Shown here: positions 45,901 to 55,407 of the stretch, one piece after another
How the letters are laid out: each line of letters begins with the position of its first letter
How positions within the stretch are numbered: position 1 is the first letter of the stretch
Assembly: GCA_025403435.1 (NCBI GenBank)
Contig: CM046338.1
Span: 21,908,392 to 21,972,391, forward strand
Direction of reading: 5' to 3'
DNA: 64,000 bases
Origin: Artocarpus heterophyllus
Taxonomy: Eukaryota > Streptophyta > Magnoliopsida > Rosales > Moraceae
Program-made: the position numbers and the translations under genes
Notes under the pieces: generated by a model
Told to the model about the DNA's origin: nothing
Database searches by the model: none
Seen by the model: only the letters and a program-made list of their open reading frames with translations

Positions 45901-48268
45901 AAAAAAAAGATTTTGAAGAGAGATAATAAAGAGGCTATAAACAAATTATTTTCTTCCGTTTTAAGAAAGGCAGTTCGTTTTAACTATTTAGGGTTGTTAC
46001 ACTTCTAATTAAGGTTGGTATTATATAAGCTTGATTAATTTTTGGATATATTAACTTTGTTTTTTTGTGAAGTGAGGTTTTTTCTTTTTTTCTTTTTTTT
46101 AAAAAAAAGAAGAAGATTTCGCTCCAACAGAAGTAGAACACAAATGTGATGACTCAATAGAATAAGGTGTAACCCTCAATACAAGCCAGTTTCATGAGTA
46201 CAAGCAAATAATGCTAATGTTAAAGGATGAAAACATGTGCTAGATGCCAAAAAAATAGGAAACACCTCGACACACTAACAACAAGCAATGTTACACTTTT
46301 TTTATTGACCCTTGACAAACGATGGAAAAATCCGAATAATTCGGGGCTATAATAACGTTGCACAAAGGCCACAACCATAAAACAAATAAAACCAGCATTA
46401 AATTAGGTAATATATTACTTTTTTACTGTTACTACTATGTTTTAACATGTATTTTTTCTTCTTTTGATTTATACACTTTTTCAAAACAAAAAGGCCAAAA
46501 TAGTTATAGATAATACTTATTTACCTAATCTTAATTTAAAATACTTATGATCAATTATCTATTTATACTCTATAAAAGTGATATCTTTTAAAGTTTTGCA
46601 TAAAAATAATAAGAGTGAAAAATAATGCCATAAAACTGTATTTTTCAAATTAACCCTAAAACCAAATACCACAAAGAGTAGGCTCTTGATGGGTCAGACA
46701 CACAAAAACAAATCAAAAGGTAAGGATATCATTTCTGTTATCACAATAAAAAAACTAAAACTATAAAAAAAAAAAAAAAAGCATAATAGAAAGAACAACA
46801 CAGGAAAGAAGGACTTAGAAGAGCCAGACCTGGGCGTCACCACATTTGACCTCTACACTCCAATGAATAACAGCTTTAAGACTTCGACAGGAAAACAATA
46901 ACTAAAACAAAATCTGTTGACCCAAAACCAAGTCTTAGCACGACTTAGCATGACTGACGAAGAACCCCAGACATCAACTACAACATCCACTATAACAAAA
47001 ATAGATCTGCGGCAACCAAGCCCCACCTCCGATGACCACTAATGCTCACCGGACTCTACCTACAAAAGCCACAACCACGGTGCAAAAGGACCGAGATCCT
47101 CGAACCTCGACATTGAAAACCAAATCGGGCTTCTGGTAGCCGCCATCTTTGCTAACAATGCCAAAAAGCGCAGATCATAGATCACCCACACCAACCATAC
47201 AGCACCCTTGCTGAATCAAAACATCATCTAGCCGCTAAACTATTGTAATGCCATCAAAAAACTCTACGCTGCTCCCTTCCCTGGGCCAAAGAAACTGCGA
47301 CCAGCCAAAGGCCGACACTGACCATGGGCCCAAGCAAAGGAAAAGGGGGTGGCGTAGCAAACAAAGAAAAAAAAGGAAAACTCTAAGAGAGGGAGTGAAG
47401 TGGAGTTAAATATTATATTACATCTATTTTATTATGACATACTTGAATGTTAATAATTAGTGCTTTGTTGAGAAACAAGATAAAATTTAAAGTTTTAATT
47501 TGATATAATATAAAATTTTTATATGTTATAATAGTTTATTATAATATAAAATTTTTATATATTTTAATGTTTAAGTTCTAATTTTTTTTTTTAAAACAAA
47601 ATATTGATCATTTAGAAACAAACAAAAAAAGAATAAGAGTAAATTTTTCAAAGATAACGCTAAGACTAACAATGAAAACAACAAGAGCAACTAGAGGGTT
47701 GAAACATAAATTAAGTAACTACAGCTAATTAATTAGAGATTGCCTATCAAGTAATTAAATAAAAAAACTAATAATTACTTTATTCGACGTACCTATGATC
47801 TTTTAAATGCCAACCGGCGACGCTAGCTATCGAGTTTAACGCGCTCCGCCAAGCGTCCACTCTTTCCATTTGATTGTGGAAGTTCTGCTCGTGCTTCTTG
47901 AAAGCATCTGCTACAAGCCCTTTCTGCTTTCTTATGTGGGAGGGATCTACGTCACAGAAAACCGGAAAGACTATGAGCCCCTTGTCTTTGCACTCGTAAA
48001 TCTTGGCGAGCTCGTCTAAACACCATCCCGAATCAGCATAATTTTCCGAGAAAACAACAATGGCAGACTTTGATTTCTCGATAGCTTCTAGAAGATTCGG
48101 AGAAATGTCTCTTCCCCGCTCAAGCTCATCTTCATCCATAAAGGTCTTGATTCCATTCTTCACCAAAGCTTCATAGAGATGATTGGTGAAACTTCTACGA
48201 GTATCTTCACCTCTAAAACTCAAAAAGACATCATACTCTTTCCCATCATCAGCCAAATTTTTCTCCAT
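30012..48268 (-). CDS. TNL (TIR-NBS-LRR) immune receptor gene with three post-LRR modules
   Basis: Seven exons on the minus strand: 48268-47793 (TIR), 41012-39992 (NB-ARC), 33960-33685 and 33578-32641 (LRR), 32499-31743, 31642-31043 and 30913-30012 (C-JID-like). All junctions use GT-AG and agree in phase, except exon 4/5, which I could not reconcile. Known role: TNLs are intracellular receptors. Effector recognition by LRR and C-JID leads to oligomerisation through NB-ARC, and the TIR then cleaves NAD+ to make signals read by EDS1. Breaks: one extra T in T-runs at 33095-33101, 31179-31185 and 30360-30364. Each shifts the frame, and dropping one T would restore a family-like sequence. The LRR also seems to lack about one repeat, in frame. 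It is a recent pseudogene, or a functional gene with homopolymer errors. Confidence 0.88.
31043..31642 (-). CDS. TNL exon 6: second C-JID-like module, frameshifted
   Basis: The acceptor is 'attaatag|ggaagc', phase 0 with exon 5. It encodes IFQLIFPTPILSPWFFHHS, WLGLELYVEC, FVAIHVPRNDFPEEL and VVMCGTRLLYEQYSKLF, the same order of motifs as exons 5 and 7. After this a seven-T run at 31179-31185 shifts the frame; the next frame reads an acidic tail (QSDDDESNIAF) to the donor 'ccgag|gtttg' at 31043. That donor context resembles the exon 4 end 'attgag|gtttg', hinting that the exons arose by copying. Confidence 0.75.
31743..32499 (-). CDS. TNL exon 5: first C-JID-like post-LRR module
   Basis: The best acceptor is 'ggggaaag|attt'; its phase does not fit exon 4 as read. 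It encodes FEVRFPCTTIPLWC, SPVKIELSL and TKGFALFVVFIIKEH, matching the C-JID pattern (FPG..IP.WF; .. I.LP; .. GFALCVVF). A Lys/Glu-rich tail follows, with ELRMFGIHPVFEKDVKKF close to the usual end of the module (cGIrlvYekD). It ends LLALFQ at donor 'cag|gtcagt', phase 0. C-JIDs form jelly-roll folds that contact effectors in known TNLs. The long tail after the module is unusual. Confidence 0.75.
32641..33578 (-). CDS. TNL exon 4: leucine-rich repeats, frameshifted
   Basis: The acceptor is 'tctgacag|cactcg'. Repeats follow the plant pattern LxxLxxLxLxxCxxLxxLP: LVLINLSNC, LVVLNLKGC, FLCRCSRLEEFP, VLHLDGTGIRELP, LEOLSNC-type repeat, LKILSLSRC, YLNLAENNF, LYLFKCSELQSLP. PNLE runs straight into SIGDLQRL where most relatives have about 17 more residues, so one repeat seems partly deleted in frame. 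A seven-T run at 33095-33101 breaks the frame within LENLEQFF. Past about 32760 the LRR frame ends at a stop and another frame stays open to the donor 'attgag|gttt' at 32641, so a second shift or a different splice is possible. The exact 3' edge is uncertain. Confidence 0.78.
33685..33960 (-). CDS. TNL exon 3: linker and start of LRR
   Basis: The acceptor is 'gcacag|ggaaca' and the exon is 276 bp, phase 0 at both ends. It reads GTRVVQGMFL, then FLNMKHLRLLKI, ELRLLEWHGYPL and LVELSMPNGHIEQLW, the classical sequence joining ARC2 to the LRR in TNLs. It is separated from the NB-ARC exon by a 6.0-kb intron containing Copia-2. Confidence 0.9.
34344..34707 (+). repeat. Copia-2 5' LTR
   Basis: 364 bp, ends 'tctcttca', one base before the primer site. 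Contains 'gatgaataaaattttt', a possible poly(A) signal in R, near 34627. Confidence 0.88.
34709..34721 (+). other. Copia-2 primer binding site
   Basis: TTGGTATTAGAGC is one base from the copia consensus for initiator tRNA-Met (TGGTATCAGAGC), the change being C to T. Confidence 0.85.
34733..38588 (+). pseudogene. Copia-2 gag-pol remnant, many frameshifts
   Basis: The order is still readable: Gag (KSLAIRMFLKRRLHTFKM, near 35000), knuckle CFMCHKEGHFKKEC (from 35388), protease with intact DSGCS (35557), integrase ([37 protein letters not shown]), reverse transcriptase with LLYVDDMLLA (about 37591) and RNase H (MERVPYTSIVGSLMY, then ADMLTKAL-like end at 38520). The pieces lie in all three frames with at least seven shifts and several stops, for example in the RT near 37260 and 37465. 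It cannot make a polyprotein. Confidence 0.88.
38644..39037 (+). repeat. Copia-2 3' LTR
   Basis: 394 bp, starting TGTCAAGTGATGAG after the purine tract 'aaggtggagat' (38633-38643) and ending 'tctcttca'. It is longer than the 5' LTR through small insertions. Confidence 0.88.
39043..39991 (-). other. Part of TNL intron 2 left of the NB-ARC exon
   Basis: AT-rich, no gene seen. A T-run of 25 lies at 39956-39974, just inside the splice donor of exon 2. The 75-codon ORF on the plus strand has no recognisable feature. Confidence 0.5.
39992..41012 (-). CDS. TNL exon 2: NB-ARC nucleotide switch
   Basis: The acceptor is 'ttttcag|gaatgag'; the first base completes the Arg codon of exon 1. 340 codons with no break. 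Motifs in order: EIVGMDSRI linker; P-loop GTGGIGKTT; RNBS-A FVYNVREECE; kinase-2 VLIVLDDVD; RNBS-B GSRILITTRD; GLPLALEVLG; RNBS-D FLDIACFFKG; MHD in VWMHDSLQQLG. All key nucleotide-binding residues are present. The aspartate after kinase-2 and FLDIACFF are of the TNL, not CNL, type. The exon ends at 'gatatg|gtatgg', phase 0, the usual TNL break before the first LRR exon. Confidence 0.92.
41255..41743. mobile_element. MITE-like element in TNL intron 1
   Basis: 'ccctgtttgtttgactggttt' on the left and the inverse of 'caaactaatgaaccaaaggg' on the right form imperfect inverted ends around about 490 bp of AT-rich sequence. Words such as 'gttcgaac' and 'cagttcaaac' repeat inside. No transposase. Confidence 0.4.
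41745..42725. mobile_element. Foldback element of about 980 bp in TNL intron 1
   Basis: Two arms of about 330 bp face each other. 'atttatttttcgcccctgaa' pairs with the inverse of 'cgaggcaaaaataaaattt'; further in, 'caagagttgtggactgagcc' (42027) pairs with 'gcttagtccacaactcttgg' (about 42419). Arms look about 80% alike by eye. Short ORFs inside are strand shadows. It is a candidate source of hairpin RNA if transcribed with the intron. Confidence 0.6.
42726..46080. other. Rest of TNL intron 1, AT-rich
   Basis: No gene seen. Microsatellite (TAA)n at about 44727-44750; T-run of 24 at about 45489-45512; a stretch with repeated 'ggcaccatagtgcc'-like words at 43270-43420. Two ORFs of 86 and 109 codons around 45411-45740 come from the homopolymer and are not convincing. 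Confidence 0.45.
46090..47400 (-). mobile_element. Possible LINE remnant in TNL intron 1
   Basis: 46790-47390 is far richer in GC than the intron around it and reads CA-rich on the plus strand. On the minus strand the block is followed by AT-rich DNA and then by 'ggttacaccttattctatt' and an A/G-rich tail at about 46077-46110. A 5' GC-rich leader plus a 3' tail suits a deleted LINE, but no reverse transcriptase is left. This is a guess from composition. Confidence 0.25.
47793..48268 (-). CDS. TNL exon 1: TIR domain
   Basis: ATG at 48268. TIR motifs in order: YDVFLSFRGEDTR (residues 12-24), GIKTFMDEDELERG (39-52), AIEKSKSAIVVFSENYA, then GWCLDELAKI, in which Glu86 is in the position of the catalytic glutamate of plant TIR NADases, and FPVFCDVDPSHIRKQ. 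The domain looks complete and intact. The exon ends after HLKDH plus two bases of an Arg codon at donor 'atag|gtacgt', phase 2, which exon 2 completes. A TATA-like 'tatata' at 48364-48369, about 95 bp upstream, could be the promoter. The following intron of 6.8 kb is very long for this family, where about 0.1-1 kb is usual. Confidence 0.9.
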
Positions 48269-50062
48269 CGCAAATTAATTCGTTTGACACGGAATACAGA
48301 ACCTTTGTCACTTATGAATAAGCTGTTCGGCAAGTTATCATATATGGCAGCGAGCTAGCAATGTATATATTGCATCTTGTTATAGCTGAAGATTAGACAC
48401 TCATAGACTGTAGGGCCTGAAAATCACATGCTCTCATGGTAAAAAAGAAAATAATAAAAAAGTACAAGAAATCGGCTCGAAGCTGCCTGCGATTGTTAGT
48501 GTCCCTTCTATGCACGTCTCTTCTCCGCTTCCAGCAATGTATAATTGATTATCGTACAACGTTGATGCAAGATGCCACTCTCTAGGCTGTCATCAGAAAA
48601 AATTTTTGTGTCGGCAGTAGTAAAAATTTGGTAAATCCCAAAAAATATCGCTTCTTTTAAACAACTTGCACTCAAAATGGGTTTTAAAATATTATAGTAA
48701 ATATTAAATTTATGATAAAATAATTTATTTATTTTATTATTTATAATGTAAATAATTTTTATTTAAATAATAAATAAATTTGTGAGACAAATAATATATT
48801 TATTTATTATTTACAATATAAGTATTGTTTAGTTATATAGTAAATAAATAATTTATATTGTAAATTTGACATCTAAATATTTTTAAAATTTAATATTTAC
48901 TTTTAAAAATTTTAAATATCTAATATCTCTCTTGTTCTTTCTTAAACTTATTAAAAGCTTTTATAGTATATTTTAACTGTATTAGTAGGTTCTATTATTG
49001 TTTTTATTCCTACACCCCCTCTGCTAAAAAAATAGCCCTTTTAATGATAGGATTTTTATCGTCAATAAAAAAGGGACTTTCAGCTACAAACTTTGCAGTA
49101 CAAGAATTATTTTTTATTCTTTTGGGATGCATGATCCACTTTTAGGGACTATTTGCCATCACACTAAAAGCCTTAGGCACATGTTAAAAGTTGGTGGGCC
49201 TAATTTGAGCATATGTAGACAAAAAGGTGGCAATATACAATGTATTGGCACATGTTAAAAGTTGGTGGGCCTAATTTGAGCATATGTAGACAAAAAGGTG
49301 GCAATATACAATGTATTGGCATATGATAAAAGTTGATGAGCCTAATTTGAGCAGTATGTAATGCCTATAAATTTTAAATAAAATTAATTATGTTAAATTA
49401 AATTATTAAGTATATCAAATGTGATTTAGATATAAGTTTTATTTATTTAAAATTTTGTTATATTTATTATAATTGAAAATTTGATTTCTTGATTTTAAAT
49501 ATCAAATGATACTATTACACTATATTTTTGCATATTTACAAAAGTACAATGTAGTCCCATTTTTTTTCTACCACGTTTAAGGCCTTTAAAAAAAAAAGAA
49601 AGAAAAAAAAGAAATGATGAAAACCTCCCCATTCACATGACGTGGTCCCCCGTTCTTTTTCCCATCCGATTGTTGTCCCAAGGACAAATATGCTTGCCCC
49701 CCACTTACTCTCTTTTCTCTTCTCCCACATACACACGTATTCTCACTTTCTTCAAAAAGCATGTCGACACTTTCCTACTCCCTCACTTCTTTTTCTCATT
49801 CCACGCGGGGCATTTTGAGAAAGAGGCACGGCCAAAATTTTTTTTAATAAATAGATTATTTTTTTTAACAATTTTTAGCATAAAAAAAAGTTTTTTAGGC
49901 ATTAAAATAGTTTTAGTTTTTTTTTTCATCATGTTGAGGTTTTTTATTCTGCTACAGTCATTTTTTTATTTTGTTGAAAAAAATTAAGACAATTTATCTG
50001 TAAAAAAAACATGTTTTTTTATTTCAAAAAAAAAAAAACTTAATGACTTTGTAAAAAACATG
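48269..50062. other. Upstream region of the TNL gene to the duplication junction
   Basis: This should hold the TNL promoter (minus strand, rightwards of 48268). A TATA-like motif is at 48364-48369. AT-rich blocks with many T-runs follow; ORFs of 66-116 codons at 49536-49987 come from them and are not convincing. The segment ends at the T-run where copy B of the duplication starts. Confidence 0.5.
49176..49355. repeat. Tandem repeat, 71-bp period, 2.5 copies
   Basis: The unit starts 'ggcacatgttaaaagttgg' at 49176 and again at 49247; a third, partial and diverged copy starts at 49318 (ggcatatgataaaagttg). The first two copies look identical, so the expansion is recent. Confidence 0.9.
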
Positions 50063-50245
50063 TTTTTTACCCCCAGGTAGTTGACATCATCGTCGTCCAA
50101 TGATCTCTTGCTGATAATGACTTTGATTCCACACTTAATCACCCTATTGAAGTGATGGTTTTATGTGAGTAATTGTGTGATTATAATGAATATTATGTAG
50201 TTATAATGATTATTATGTGATTATAATTATGTTGATGATGGTGAT

Positions 50246-50885
50246 TGTTGATGTTTATCGTGCTCCGGCGTCAGATCAATACCACGTGCGGCTGCGCATG
50301 GTCTAGCTCTTCCCGGACCGCCTCTGCCTGGTCAGGCGTACCTGCAACAAGAGGAGGGATGCTTTGGAGGTAAGAGGAGAAGATGTCGGTCAATAGACAA
50401 GGGCTTTTCGATGCTCAAGGCAGGGGTTGCTCTGCAGAGGATGGGAGCTTGTTAGGTAGGAAGAGGTCTCTCTCTAGAATGCAATAAATGCATCATATTT
50501 ATAGGCTACCACTTGGACCGGGTGTCAAGTGGGTTTTGCCCATAATTTGAGTGTCACATCAAGGCGTGTTAGGTAGCAGGTGACAGGTGTCACGTCCCCT
50601 CGTCGACAGATTGGATCCCATCGGACGGTGAGTTATTTGTCGTTTGTTGGCCTATGGTGGCGAGTAGTAGTCTGCCTGTGAGTAAAGTTAGTCTGACCCG
50701 AGCTAGTACATAGTTCGAGATGGCAGTCTGCCTAGGGTGTGGCCTCGGGGGCCCTGAGAGGCACCTCAGACGAAACGTACATTGCCATCAGGGTTAGTAG
50801 TTTGCTCCCTAGAAGTCCTGCCGAGCTATTTAGCCGACCACCGAAGTTCATCTCCTCGGTGGTAATGCCGAGCTCACCCTTAATA
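50246..50885 (-). repeat. Gypsy-B left LTR
   Basis: 640 bp. In its first 80 bp it keeps several CpG sites (for example 'gcggctgcgc') that read CA or TG in the other three LTRs, so it is the least deaminated copy. Confidence 0.9.
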
Positions 50886-51112
50886 TTAACCCCCCAATTC
50901 ACCTTGTCGGTGTCCAGCTGGGTGGACTATGCCGAATGGGTGAGGTTGGCTGAAAGAAAGAAGACCAAACGACACTCCGAAGAGGGGTGAGATGAAAGGT
51001 CACGCGGATCAGTCGGGGGACACATGTCGCTCTGCGGTTGACTGCATCGCTTGACAGGCGTAATGATCGCGCCTCTTTGTTTTTCGTGCCCAGATTTTCT
51101 GCCTAAAATGAC

Positions 51113-51120
51113 TATAAATA
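51113..51120 (+). promoter_or_regulatory. TATA box of the antisense ORF, copy B
   Basis: TATAAATA, same context as at 12720-12727, 157 bp before the ATG at 51270. Confidence 0.6.
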
Positions 51121-51269
51121 GGGCCTACCTTTCTGTCAATTTTACATGACTGAAGTCAAATTTTCGCACCCGAAGAGTTCTTAGCTGCCGGACTGTAGTT
51201 ATTCACCCAAAGACTTTACATTCCCAAGCTACCGCAGCCCGAACAGGTAATTTCTCGAGGAGTACAAAA

Positions 51270-54200
51270 ATGAGTAACATCATCGATTCTCAAAATAGAA
51301 ACATTTCTTGGTCGAAAAGTAGTCCGAAGGGCAGCTCGTCCACCGTTCAAGTTGATGTCGAGAACGTGTCCCCAGAACAGGACGGGGCCGGCCAACTTGA
51401 ACAAATATTGAGGGTCGACTCCTAGACAGTTCCAGATCAAGAGTTTCTCAACCTGTTGGATGGGGAGAGACCGATCAGACCGTGCAGGGACGAGGAGTCG
51501 TATATTGGGGCGGCGATTGCGGGCTCCTCCCGAGTTACTGCCTGGGAGAGTGCCGAACTTCAGGCAATTGGCAATGTCCCTAGCACATTCGGCCGAAATT
51601 CTGGGGCCCTAGTCCAAGTTATAGGTGTAATCACAGTGGACATTTTCGACAAAGAACGGGCAACCTAGGAGGTAGATGAGGCAGAGCAGCTCGAGATAGA
51701 AGAGGACGAGTGGGTCTGAGTTACCTGGGTTTAGGATGTGACGGTATACAGGGTGACCCAGCCTGGGCAGACCTTAGCTGTGGCTTATAGCAGCGCCATA
51801 ATGGAGTCTCGGCTGGAGGACTTGCATGCCGAGTTCAACATCCCAGGTGACATGATCCTCGTTGTGCCCGAGGAGAATAATTCGCCACTGGAACCGCAAG
51901 AGGGATGCATTACGCTCTACGTAGAGTTTTTTAGGGCTGGGTTGCACCTCCCATTTCATCCATTCCTCTACCGGACACTTAATGATTTCAACGTGTGCCC
52001 GGCTCAGTTAAACCTGAATAGTTACAAGTCGCTGATCTGAATATACGTGTTGTGAAGGTACCACCGGGTGACTGAGATGCTATTGGAAGCTTTCAAACAA
52101 GTGTACAAGATGCAGAAGCTTCCTCGACAGTTCAGGAGGTACTATGTCACCAGCTTCAGGAAGGATTTTATTTTGGGCAACCCTGACTCAGACAAATTGT
52201 AGAAGTACGAGTGGTTCTGTAACGCCCCTATATGGGGGTTAACAGTTTTTAATGAGATAAAATAAAAATAAATAATAAAAGTAAAACCTTAAAAATAAAA
52301 TTTGCCCGGGACTTAAATGAAAACTCTCAACTCAAAAATAAAAATATAAACGACAAATAAACCACAGTTTTAATGTAGCACCTTAAATTTAATAATATAA
52401 ACTGTTGTCATCATCATTTTAACCCTCAACACATTGTAATACAGTCACAGAAAGTAACAATTGATGCTTACATTATCATGAAAAACATTCTCAACAATTG
52501 AAGCAGTCCCAATGTAATATAGCTACATCACTTCCTCAACTATATTTCTCGTAGCCACCTCACACTTAGTGAGTCCTGAAAAGATAAAAATATAAGGGAA
52601 TGAGCGACACTATGCTCAGTAGAGAAAGCCATTACTCACCTTTAGGTTTTTATCATTACCACATTAAAACCTGCATGGTTAGTAAGTTACATCATATTCC
52701 AGATTATGAGGTTTATTATGATCACATCTTATGGATACCGTAGTTAATCGTTACCAAGTGTCATAATTACACATTTATACAAATATTACCAATCATCATT
52801 GTTCCTAGGTATCCATGTTAAATTGAGTATCACTCAACTCATCGAAACCCAAATGGGCGCACTTGATCACCCTATAAACATTCCAAGGGTGTTCCGGTGA
52901 GGGGACATCAAGCCCCGAGTCCTCACCAAGTCGATTCCTGTACAGTGTGTTCTGGGACTTTCAACCCAAGGAAGCGTCATCGCCTTCCCCCTATTTTACC
53001 TTTTAGGGTATTCATGCCCAAGGACGTAACCGTCGCCCTCTTCATGTCTCACAATTTCTCTATATTGAATCATTATTAATAGAGTTAGTTTTCCTAACCA
53101 TGCTTCTCAATTTATAACATGTGTCAATTCATTATGTTCCTCGCCGTACAATACAAGACGAGTCCATGTCATAGTTTCATATGTGATACTCATATAATAT
53201 CAGTTCAACATAGATATATATATATTGCGGCAAAACAATCAATTTTAATTCTATAAAAACCTCACAAAAGATGAGTAATAGAATCCCTACCTTTCAAGCT
53301 TATCAACAATCTTTTAATCCTGGAATCAATTAACGTTAGCTCCATACTCCCTTGATCCTAAGGCGTGCATAAGGACAATTAAAACTAAAGCACAACATAC
53401 AACTACATTTATAAATAAATCATGTGTAAACCTATCTTACTAGTATGCCATTAAAGCTTTTATATAAATCTCTTTTGAATACCACAGTAAACAATTTTTG
53501 TCTTAACACAATATAAAATGTGAACAAGTAATCTATATGTTTTAGTCCCTAATAAGATTCATCAATCACTTAGGATAATATTGGAAAGGTTGCAAGACAT
53601 TAAAGAATTAGGTGGTGAGCAAAGATGGGTTCTTGGTTCAGGTTAGCAGCTGGTATACCATAACAAACTGGCAGATTTACTAGTTTCCAATACAAAAATT
53701 GAATAATTCTTAGAAAATAAAATACAACTCCGATTTAGGTTTATGATAGCTCGTTAGAAAGCCTAGGATGCTACTTTTCAAATATGCAAACCAATTCATA
53801 AAATTCATTTTAATTTAATCTTAGAATTTCAAGAAATAGCCATTGCTCATAGAGGTATTACAAAGTTTAACAATATAAATTTTCTGTCTAGGGCATATAC
53901 ACTTAGACTTCATACATATGCTCCAAAATAGCAACAAACATATACTTAGGTTTAAGAACGCAAATTTGAATAATCCTTTAGTATAAAAGAAAATTTATAA
54001 ATGAAAGACTAAATTTGTTCATAAGATTCTAACCTCGGATTATGGTTAGTTGGAAGCTTGAAATGGCTTCAAAACAGGTTCCTTTACTTCGGTATGACTG
54101 AAATTCTTGCTCAAGTGGAGGTGATGGTGGCTGATTTTTATGGCTGCCTTGAAGAAGTTCTCTAAGTATTTTGCTTCAGCAAAGAAATGAGAAGAAGAGT

Positions 54201-55407
54201 GTGGGAACCGTGGAAGAGAAAGGAAGAAAAGATGAAGTCTTTGAAGAGAAGTGATAGAAACAATTATAGAGGAGACATGTTGAAGCATGTCACGGAGGAA
54301 ATAAAGAAAATGAGGGTCAAGAGTAGTTGGAAAAGATATCCTTATGTCTCATCTAAAGACTTTAACACACATAATGCCAATATGACATTTTTGAGATTTA
54401 TTAGAAGTTCTAAGGCTTTTTAGTAATCATACTAAATAAATATAGGAGAATTTTAGAAAATTTAAAAATAGATAAAAATAAATATTATAAAATAAATTTA
54501 AATGAAGCAATTTTTTTTTATACACTAAAAATTAATTTAATTACCTCAATACTCGTTAGGAGAATAACGGGTGTCACAGGTTCTACTTCAGGGTAACTAT
54601 CTAGCCCAAGCTGGTGAGGCCGTCCTTAGTGACCAACATGTGTCGAGGACGTTCGAGCAAGGGCACGTGTGGTCCAAGAAGCCCTGGGCACCAAGTCATG
54701 TGATCAGGGTGGTCAAAGACCTGTTTGAGAAGCCAGAGGCGACCAGGCAGCAGTCCTTTCTGCTCAGGAAGGAAACTCTTTCTGGTTATGGCTGGTTCGG
54801 GGAACCTAGTAGAATAAATTTCCCATCGGTCCGCCCTGTCCGGTTTAGCAGGCAGGTTACAATCGCCAAGCCTAGTGCTGTGGACGTCCCAAGGCCGAGC
54901 ACTTCCCGATCCGGGTGGTCGACGAGGGAGCCATCATCATCTAGTTTTGTGGACTCATCAAGTGGCTTCTTCAATGCGGGGCCACCCGTGACAGACAAGG
55001 ACCTTGAGGACGTGACTCGGCTCATTAACCTGTCTCACCAGCTCCAGATCAGAGGTCAGCCTCAAGTTTTTTTTTTTTTGATCTACTGACGTAATTTTGA
55101 CTTGGATTTTGTCTTGCAAAGATGTCTTCACAACCAAAATTTACTACTGAGAGACGAGCTCTCATGAAAAGCCTCAGGAAATAGAAGGGCAAAGGCGTGG
55201 AGGTCGGGAGGAAGCATAAGCAGACTCCGAGGGTGGAGCTTCCTCCCTGACTCGAGCAAGTTCCCGTCACAGTCCAAGAGCCACCACCCCCGCCTCCGAG
55301 GACCAGGGTTTCATCGAAGGAGAGACTCGTCGACGATACCGAGGTGGTGTCTTCACGAGACCCCTAGAGGAGCCGCCCGAACTATCGTCGAACCATCTTG
55401 GAGCGCC
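51270..55407 (+). pseudogene. Antisense ORF, copy B, split by a solo LTR and truncated
   Basis: ATG at 51270 (MSNIIDSQN). The frame matches copy A, with shared stops at about 51420, 51667, 52053 and 52199 and further ones of its own. The solo LTR cuts it at 52217/54584. It resumes with the VWSKKPWAPSHV part, continues into the part starting MSSQP (55121) and a Pro-rich stretch (QEPPPPPPRTR) that is in frame here but shifted in copy A. It then ends abruptly at 55407 where the SINE pair begins; the coiled coil is lost. Confidence 0.75.
52218..54578. mobile_element. Solo LTR, 2361 bp, inserted in Gypsy-B
   Basis: Compared with copy A, the insertion starts TGTAACGCCCC and ends GTGTCACA, with target duplication GGTTC at 52213-52217 and 54579-54583. 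TG...CA ends, a 5-bp duplication and no coding region or internal primer site mark it as a solo LTR left by recombination between two LTRs. It belongs to the same family as 1-899. ORFs of up to 80 codons inside have no recognisable domain. Orientation is not determined. Confidence 0.88.

Noticed and set aside
49176..49355. CRISPR-like array
   Set aside because: Units are contiguous with no spacers, only 2.5 copies, in a plant genome.
52897..53079. 60-codon ORF and others inside the solo LTR
   Set aside because: Short, no domain, and the region is defined as an LTR by its ends and target duplication.
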